From the NCBI GenBank assembly GCA_019245275.1, contig JAFARW010000002.1, positions 1 through 10,255 on the forward strand: a DNA stretch of 10,255 bases. The letters run 5' to 3'. The notes under the pieces were generated by a model, which was not told the DNA's origin, ran no database searches, and saw only the letters and a list, made by a program, of their open reading frames with translations. The translations under genes and the position numbers were made by a program. Positions 7,193-10,255 of the stretch are shown here, in pieces; the first letter of the stretch is position 1, and each line of letters begins with the position of its first letter. The stretch is from Vulcanimicrobiota bacterium. GTDB lineage: Bacteria > Vulcanimicrobiota > Vulcanimicrobiia > Vulcanimicrobiales > Vulcanimicrobiaceae.

Positions 7193-8302
7193 TCAGCGCG
7201 CAGTTTCGTCGGAGATGCCGGAAGGCCCGCCGCGCCGCTGCGCCACAACCCACAGCGCGACAAAAGCCGCAATCGCGGCCAGATTGCTGTAGAGGGTGAA
7301 GCGGTCGCCTTGCGCCATCGATCCCATCGAAAACCCGCCGAAACCGCGGCCGATGATCAGATCCATCACGGCGCCCGCAATCAATGCGCCCACAACGAAG
7401 AGACCGATAAAAGCGACGACGATTTCGCGCGGGAACGATTTGCGATAGATCGAGAGCAACGGCGGTATCAGCAAGTCACCGTAGATGAACGTTGTATTCG
7501 CGCCGAGCGGAATACCGGCAAGTGCCAGAAAGCGCGCAATCGGTACGTTACCCATCGAGCAGACGAATGTGATCACGGCAAGAAACAAGCCCACGAGCAG
7601 CAGCAGCGGGTAACCGACGAGCGGCAGCGAGCGCACCGCGCTGAGCGCGCTGCTCAGCCACTGCGGCGGAATGAGGGCGGCTGCGAATCCCGCAATCAAG
7701 TATCCGACGATCAATTCGTTGCGCAGCATCGCGACATCGGCGAGCAGCGTTCGCCAAATTGCAGTCCAGGTGGCGGCAGAGGTCAAAGTCCGCGAAGCCG
7801 GCTCGTTACCGGCCCCGTGGTGGTGACAGTGTTCGTCGTCACCGCCAAGCGTTGCGGCGCGAAGCGAAGCTTGGCGACCCGGAGAAAACCATAACGATAA
7901 TCCGAGCACCACGATTGTGATAATGATTGCACCGCCGAAGAACTCCGCGAAGGCGAACTTCCATCCGAGCAGCGTCCAGAAGAGGATCACGATCGCGACG
8001 TTCATGTTCGTCGAGCTGATCAAGAACGCGAAGACGGACCGGACGTCGGCGCCGCGCTGGTAAAAACCGCGTGCTGCGGCCGCAGCACCGTAAGAACATG
8101 CCGACGCGATAATGCCGAAGAGCGTGCCACTCGCAACACCGCGCAGATTTGGCCCCAGCCACCGTTCCATATCGCGCGGCGTCGCCACGACTTGAACGAT
8201 CGCCGAGATCAGGAAGCCGAAGATCAGACCGAAGAGGCTATCCCAGAAAAATCCGGCCGACGTCTTGACGCCGGCCCAAAGAGCAGCGGCTACTGCTTCC
8301 AT
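7193..8302 (-). CDS. Permease of the DUF318/ArsP_1 superfamily with His-rich loop
   Basis: This is a 369-aa integral membrane protein with about eight to ten hydrophobic segments in two pseudo-repeated halves. The first half carries SACSYGAAAAARGFYQRGAD (67-86) followed by a STNMN motif and GWKFAFAEFFGG. The second half carries TFVCSMGNVPIARFLALAGI (245-264) and then YGDLLIPPLLSIYRKSF. These paired Cys-Ser motifs (Cys69, Cys248) are the signature of permeases related to ArsP (PF03773, formerly UPF0718/DUF318). A few members export trivalent organoarsenicals, but most have no known substrate. The loop between the halves contains DDEHCHHHG (155-163), a plausible soft-metal binding patch. ATG 8302 lies 13 bp inside the end of the upstream crotonase gene, and the stop lies 1 bp before the DUF5693 start, so translation is probably coupled. 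No metal-responsive regulator is visible nearby, so arsenic or metal export is only a family-based guess. Confidence 0.85.
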   Translation of the reverse strand: MEAVAAALWAGVKTSAGFFWDSLFGLIFGFLISAIVQVVATPRDMERWLGPNLRGVASGTLFGIIASACSYGAAAAARGFYQRGADVRSVFAFLISSTNMNVAIVILFWTLLGWKFAFAEFFGGAIIITIVVLGLSLWFSPGRQASLRAATLGGDDEHCHHHGAGNEPASRTLTSAATWTAIWRTLLADVAMLRNELIVGYLIAGFAAALIPPQWLSSALSAVRSLPLVGYPLLLLVGLFLAVITFVCSMGNVPIARFLALAGIPLGANTTFIYGDLLIPPLLSIYRKSFPREIVVAFIGLFVVGALIAGAVMDLIIGRGFGGFSMGSMAQGDRFTLYSNLAAIAAFVALWVVAQRRGGPSGISDETAR

Positions 8303-9066
8303 CGCGCGGGCCGCTTTTCAACGAAGGCGGACATGCCTTCTTGACCGTCGTCTGCCAGCGCATTGCGAACCATGATTGCCTTTGCGTGCTCGTACGCTTT
8401 TGCCTGATCGCGGTCGGCCGCATAAAACGCCGCCTTCCCAAGCCCAATAACGAATCCACTCAACGCAGCGATCCTCTTCGCGAGTTCATGTGTCTTCGCG
8501 GAAAGCTCGCTTCGAGGAACGACGTAATTGACTAATCCGCAATCGCACGCGGTCTTTGCGTCGATCTCATCGCCGATCAGCAGCATCTCCATCGCGCGCT
8601 TCCGTCCAACGGCGCGCGTTAGCGCTACCATCGGCGTTGCGCAGAAGAGGCCTACCTTTACGCCGGCCGTCGCAAATCGCGCTTCGTCGGCGGCGACGGC
8701 AAGATCGCACGTCGCGACGAGTTGACAGCCGGCGGCGGTCGCGATGCCCGCAACTTCTGCGATCACCGGTTGCGGGATCGCTTGAATCGTGTCCATCAGC
8801 TGGATGCAGACGTCGAAGATTCTCTGATAATCTTCGGGACTTCGGTTAAGCATCTCGCGCAAATCATGGCCTGCGCTGAAAGCGCGACCCTCGCCGCGTA
8901 GGATGACGACACGATTTTCGCGATCAGCGCCAACCTCTCGGAACGCATCCGTAAGCTCTCCCATTAACTCGAGTGAAAGCGCGTTGCGCTTTTCCGGCCG
9001 ATTCATAGTAACTGTGACGACGCCGTCCGCCGATTCGCGGATCAGATGGCTTTTTTGATCGAGCAT
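8290..9066 (-). CDS. Crotonase-fold enoyl-CoA hydratase-like protein (ECHDC3-like)
   Basis: This 258-aa protein has the full crotonase fold length and opens with VVTVTMNRPEKRNAL (16-30). The first oxyanion-hole segment is AFSAGHDLREM (62-72) and the second is AGIATAAGCQLVATCDLAVAA (106-126, written here as the two halves AGIATAAGC and QLVATCDLAVAA). The AGVKVGLFCATPMVALTRAVG stretch (134-154) most resembles the ECHDC3 branch. CoA-thioester binding is therefore likely. However, the two hydratase glutamates (Glu144 and Glu164 of the rat mitochondrial enzyme) correspond to Gln115 and Gly135 here, with the conserved 20-residue spacing, so ordinary 2-enoyl-CoA hydration is unlikely. The name enoyl-CoA hydratase should be read as a fold label. 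It starts at ATG 9066, 28 bp after the tRNA-Val gene, and its end overlaps the permease by 13 bp. No other fatty-acid or acyl-CoA gene is in the window, so its substrate cannot be inferred from context. Confidence 0.93.
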   Translation of the reverse strand: MLDQKSHLIRESADGVVTVTMNRPEKRNALSLELMGELTDAFREVGADRENRVVILRGEGRAFSAGHDLREMLNRSPEDYQRIFDVCIQLMDTIQAIPQPVIAEVAGIATAAGCQLVATCDLAVAADEARFATAGVKVGLFCATPMVALTRAVGRKRAMEMLLIGDEIDAKTACDCGLVNYVVPRSELSAKTHELAKRIAALSGFVIGLGKAAFYAADRDQAKAYEHAKAIMVRNALADDGQEGMSAFVEKRPARWKQ

Positions 9067-9094
9067 CTTCTTATCATGGCTTTCTTCTTAAATA

Positions 9095-9167
9095 TGGGCG
9101 ATGACGGACTCGAACCGCCGACATCCTCGGTGTAAACGAGGCGCTCTCCCAACTGAGCTAATCGCCC
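9095..9167 (-). tRNA. tRNA-Val (anticodon UAC)
   Basis: The minus strand folds as a complete 73-base cloverleaf. The 7-bp acceptor stem is GGGCGAT with ATCGCCC. The D arm reads GCTCAGTTGGGAGAGC. The anticodon stem CCTCG/CGAGG encloses the 7-base loop TTTACAC with anticodon TAC, reading valine GTA (and probably other GTN) codons. The T arm is GGCGGTTCGAGTCCGTC with the invariant GGTTCGA core. The discriminator base is A, as expected for tRNA-Val. CCA is not encoded (the following bases are TATT), so a CCA-adding enzyme must complete the end. The gene sits between two protein genes on the same strand, 48 bp after the ATP-grasp-like gene and 28 bp before the crotonase gene. I see no convincing promoter of its own, so it may be processed from a longer transcript. 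Confidence 0.97.
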
Positions 9168-9191
9168 GGCTCTAATTAAGTTCGCAGACGC

Positions 9192-9215
9192 TGTCACCCT
9201 GAGCCTGTCGAAGGG
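9192..9215. repeat. Dispersed intergenic repeat-like motif
   Basis: The stretch contains the 19-mer CCCTGAGCCTGTCGAAGGG (9197-9215) preceded by TGTCA. The reverse reading is CCCTTCGACAGGCTCAGGG followed by TGACA. I recognise this from general knowledge as a short motif that recurs many times in intergenic regions of numerous environmental bacterial genomes. The ends CCCT and AGGG are complementary, giving a short imperfect inverted repeat. Here it fills most of the gap between the ATP-grasp-like gene and tRNA-Val and touches the TAG stop of the former (9216-9218). There is only one copy in this window, so its repetitive nature rests on recall and not on what is seen. Confidence 0.55.
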
Positions 9216-10255
9216 CTACACGACTTCTTCCGCCGGCCACATACCGATCGTCGAGCCGACCCATCCTAGCTCTCTGTTAAAGTCGACGCCGAACATCGCG
9301 CCGCGCGACAGACGGCAGAGGTTTTCCGCCGGTTGCAGCGTCTTTGCGTCATCCGGGCGCAGAAACATCATTCGCAGCTCAACCTTCGCTTCGCCGTCTT
9401 CCGTCGTCAGCAGGAGAGGCGCGTACTCAACCTTCTCTTGGAGGCACCAACTCGAGCGTTGATCGTCGGGAATCTGCTTGAGATCGTCCGCCGTGGGAGC
9501 AACATTCACACCGCCGCCCGCAAACGAGAACAGCGGTTTCAGAACGTAGCCAGTCGTTAGATCGGCTGGGATTTCGCGCAACTGCGATAGGAAGGTCGTC
9601 TTGGGCACGGCTGGATGCTCCAAAAAAGGCAGCGATTGCTTCGACCAGATGAAGAACCAATCCGGATGCGGAGCCCATTCGACGTCGAGCTCATCGCGCA
9701 AATCGAACGGCAGCACCACATTCTTGCGCTCAACCTCGTCCATGATCACCCGATTGTAGATGCGCTCGATCAGCGCTTCGCGCTTGCCGTCGCCGGCTTT
9801 TCGATACAATCGCCGACCACGTTTGATCACATCGGTTGGGCAAATCGCATCCACATCGAAGAACGTCTTCGTTGCGGTAAAGTCGACCGCGGTCTTTTGC
9901 GTCGGAGGATCCAAATCCATGAGCACAACTTGCTCGGGCGCATGGTTTCCTAAGATCACCCGCCGCGCGAGTTTTAGGAAATCGCTGCGATCGAGTCCCG
10001 AATACCACGACGACCACTCGCGGTCCAGGCCGGGGATCGATGCGATCGCCTCGATCCACGCGTCGCGCTGCATCACCTCGAAGGCTATGAGTGACGGAAA
10101 ACCTTGCAGCTCGATCAACCGGGGCGCGGGCGTCCCATCGGATTCGCGGACGACGGCAAAATCCAGAGTCAAGATCTGCGGCAATTCGCCGAGCTGCGGC
10201 GCGCGGTACTGCGGCGGTACCGCTTGCTTCATGCGCTCGATCCGCAGTGGATCGC
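9216..10255 (-). CDS. ATP-grasp-like protein of unknown function, N-terminus cut by window edge
   Basis: At least 345 residues are visible, ending at TAG 9216-9218. An ATG lies at 10232, but the frame stays open to the right edge and the upstream residues (DPLRIER) run smoothly into the protein, so the real start is probably outside the window. With residue 1 set at that Met, an ATP-grasp-like pattern can be seen in the C-terminal third. GYVLKPLFSFAGGGVNV has a candidate nucleotide-binding Lys at 232 and a Gly-rich loop at 239-241. LQEKVEYAP (264-272) resembles the adenine-binding hinge, and VELRMMFLRP (284-293) and FGVDFNRELGW (about 314-324) resemble metal-binding strands. The N-terminal part has LDFAVVRESDG and LIELQGFPSLIAFE, which I associate with uncharacterised conserved proteins from environmental bacteria. 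If real, the fold implies ATP-dependent carboxylate-amine or carboxylate-thiol ligation; glutathionylspermidine-synthase-like enzymes are a loose comparison. There is no signal peptide or membrane segment in the visible part. The function is unknown. Confidence 0.8.
   Translation of the reverse strand, partial: DPLRIERMKQAVPPQYRAPQLGELPQILTLDFAVVRESDGTPAPRLIELQGFPSLIAFEVMQRDAWIEAIASIPGLDREWSSWYSGLDRSDFLKLARRVILGNHAPEQVVLMDLDPPTQKTAVDFTATKTFFDVDAICPTDVIKRGRRLYRKAGDGKREALIERIYNRVIMDEVERKNVVLPFDLRDELDVEWAPHPDWFFIWSKQSLPFLEHPAVPKTTFLSQLREIPADLTTGYVLKPLFSFAGGGVNVAPTADDLKQIPDDQRSSWCLQEKVEYAPLLLTTEDGEAKVELRMMFLRPDDAKTLQPAENLCRLSRGAMFGVDFNRELGWVGSTIGMWPAEEVV

Noticed and set aside
7192..7272. N-terminal extension of the DUF5693 protein
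   Set aside because: It lies within the permease coding region and would bury the signal anchor behind 27 unrelated residues.
7640..7660. Inverted repeat around CTGAGC...GCTCAG inside the permease gene
   Set aside because: It is a short palindrome in GC-rich coding sequence with no sign of a regulatory role.
7103..7894. Long plus-strand open frame of 263 codons opposite the permease and DUF5693 genes
   Set aside because: Its translation is low-complexity and rich in Arg, Gln, Glu and Asp, resembles no family, and mirrors two well-supported membrane protein genes. It is an antisense by-product of GC-rich codon use.
9169..9202. Promoter for tRNA-Val
   Set aside because: GTGACA (9197-9192) resembles a -35 box and TTAATT (9179-9174) loosely a -10 box, but the spacer is only 12 bp. 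At 17-bp spacing the -10 is poor and transcription would start inside the tRNA.
10230..10232. ATG at 10232 as the true start of the ATP-grasp-like gene
   Set aside because: The frame stays open to the window edge with plausible coding residues before it and no ribosome binding site is visible, so the gene is treated as cut off.

Overview
The window is a compact, GC-rich bacterial segment with almost no non-coding DNA. The longest gene-free stretches are about 30 to 50 bases, on either side of a tRNA. Two short plus-strand genes at the left end converge on a long minus-strand block covering the rest. The gene content suggests a diderm or Gram-positive lineage that anchors S-layer or SLH-type proteins on a pyruvylated cell-wall polymer, because a csaB homologue sits beside a DUF5693 membrane protein. 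GC-rich candidates include Eremiobacterota, Armatimonadota, Chloroflexota and Deinococcota. The phylum is inference and cannot be fixed from this sequence alone.

Layout. Plus strand: the C-terminal end of an RluA/RluD-type 23S rRNA pseudouridine synthase (1-236), then tgt, tRNA-guanine transglycosylase (233-1339), whose GTG start overlaps the previous stop. Tgt converges with ileS, the bacterial-type isoleucyl-tRNA synthetase (1331-4123, minus), and their 3' ends overlap by 9 bp. Reading upstream on the minus strand: csaB (4110-5192), a DUF5693 multispan membrane protein (5176-7191), a DUF318/ArsP_1-type permease with a His-rich loop (7193-8302), a crotonase-fold protein close to ECHDC3 that lacks both hydratase glutamates (8290-9066), a tRNA-Val(UAC) gene (9095-9167), a dispersed-repeat-like 19-mer (9197-9215), and an ATP-grasp-like protein of unknown function that runs off the right edge (9216-10255).

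The five minus-strand protein genes from 9066 down to 1331 overlap or abut (13 bp overlap, 1 bp gap, 17 bp overlap, 14 bp overlap). They look like one translationally coupled operon that ends in an essential aminoacyl-tRNA synthetase started from TTG. The theme at the left end is translation (rRNA modification, queuosine tRNA modification, tRNA charging). The theme in the middle is the cell envelope (CsaB pyruvylation plus membrane proteins).

I see no mobile element, CRISPR array, phage gene or toxin-antitoxin module. The parts most worth follow-up are the permease-DUF5693-CsaB cassette, the catalytically altered crotonase, the unassigned ATP-grasp-like protein and the intergenic repeat.
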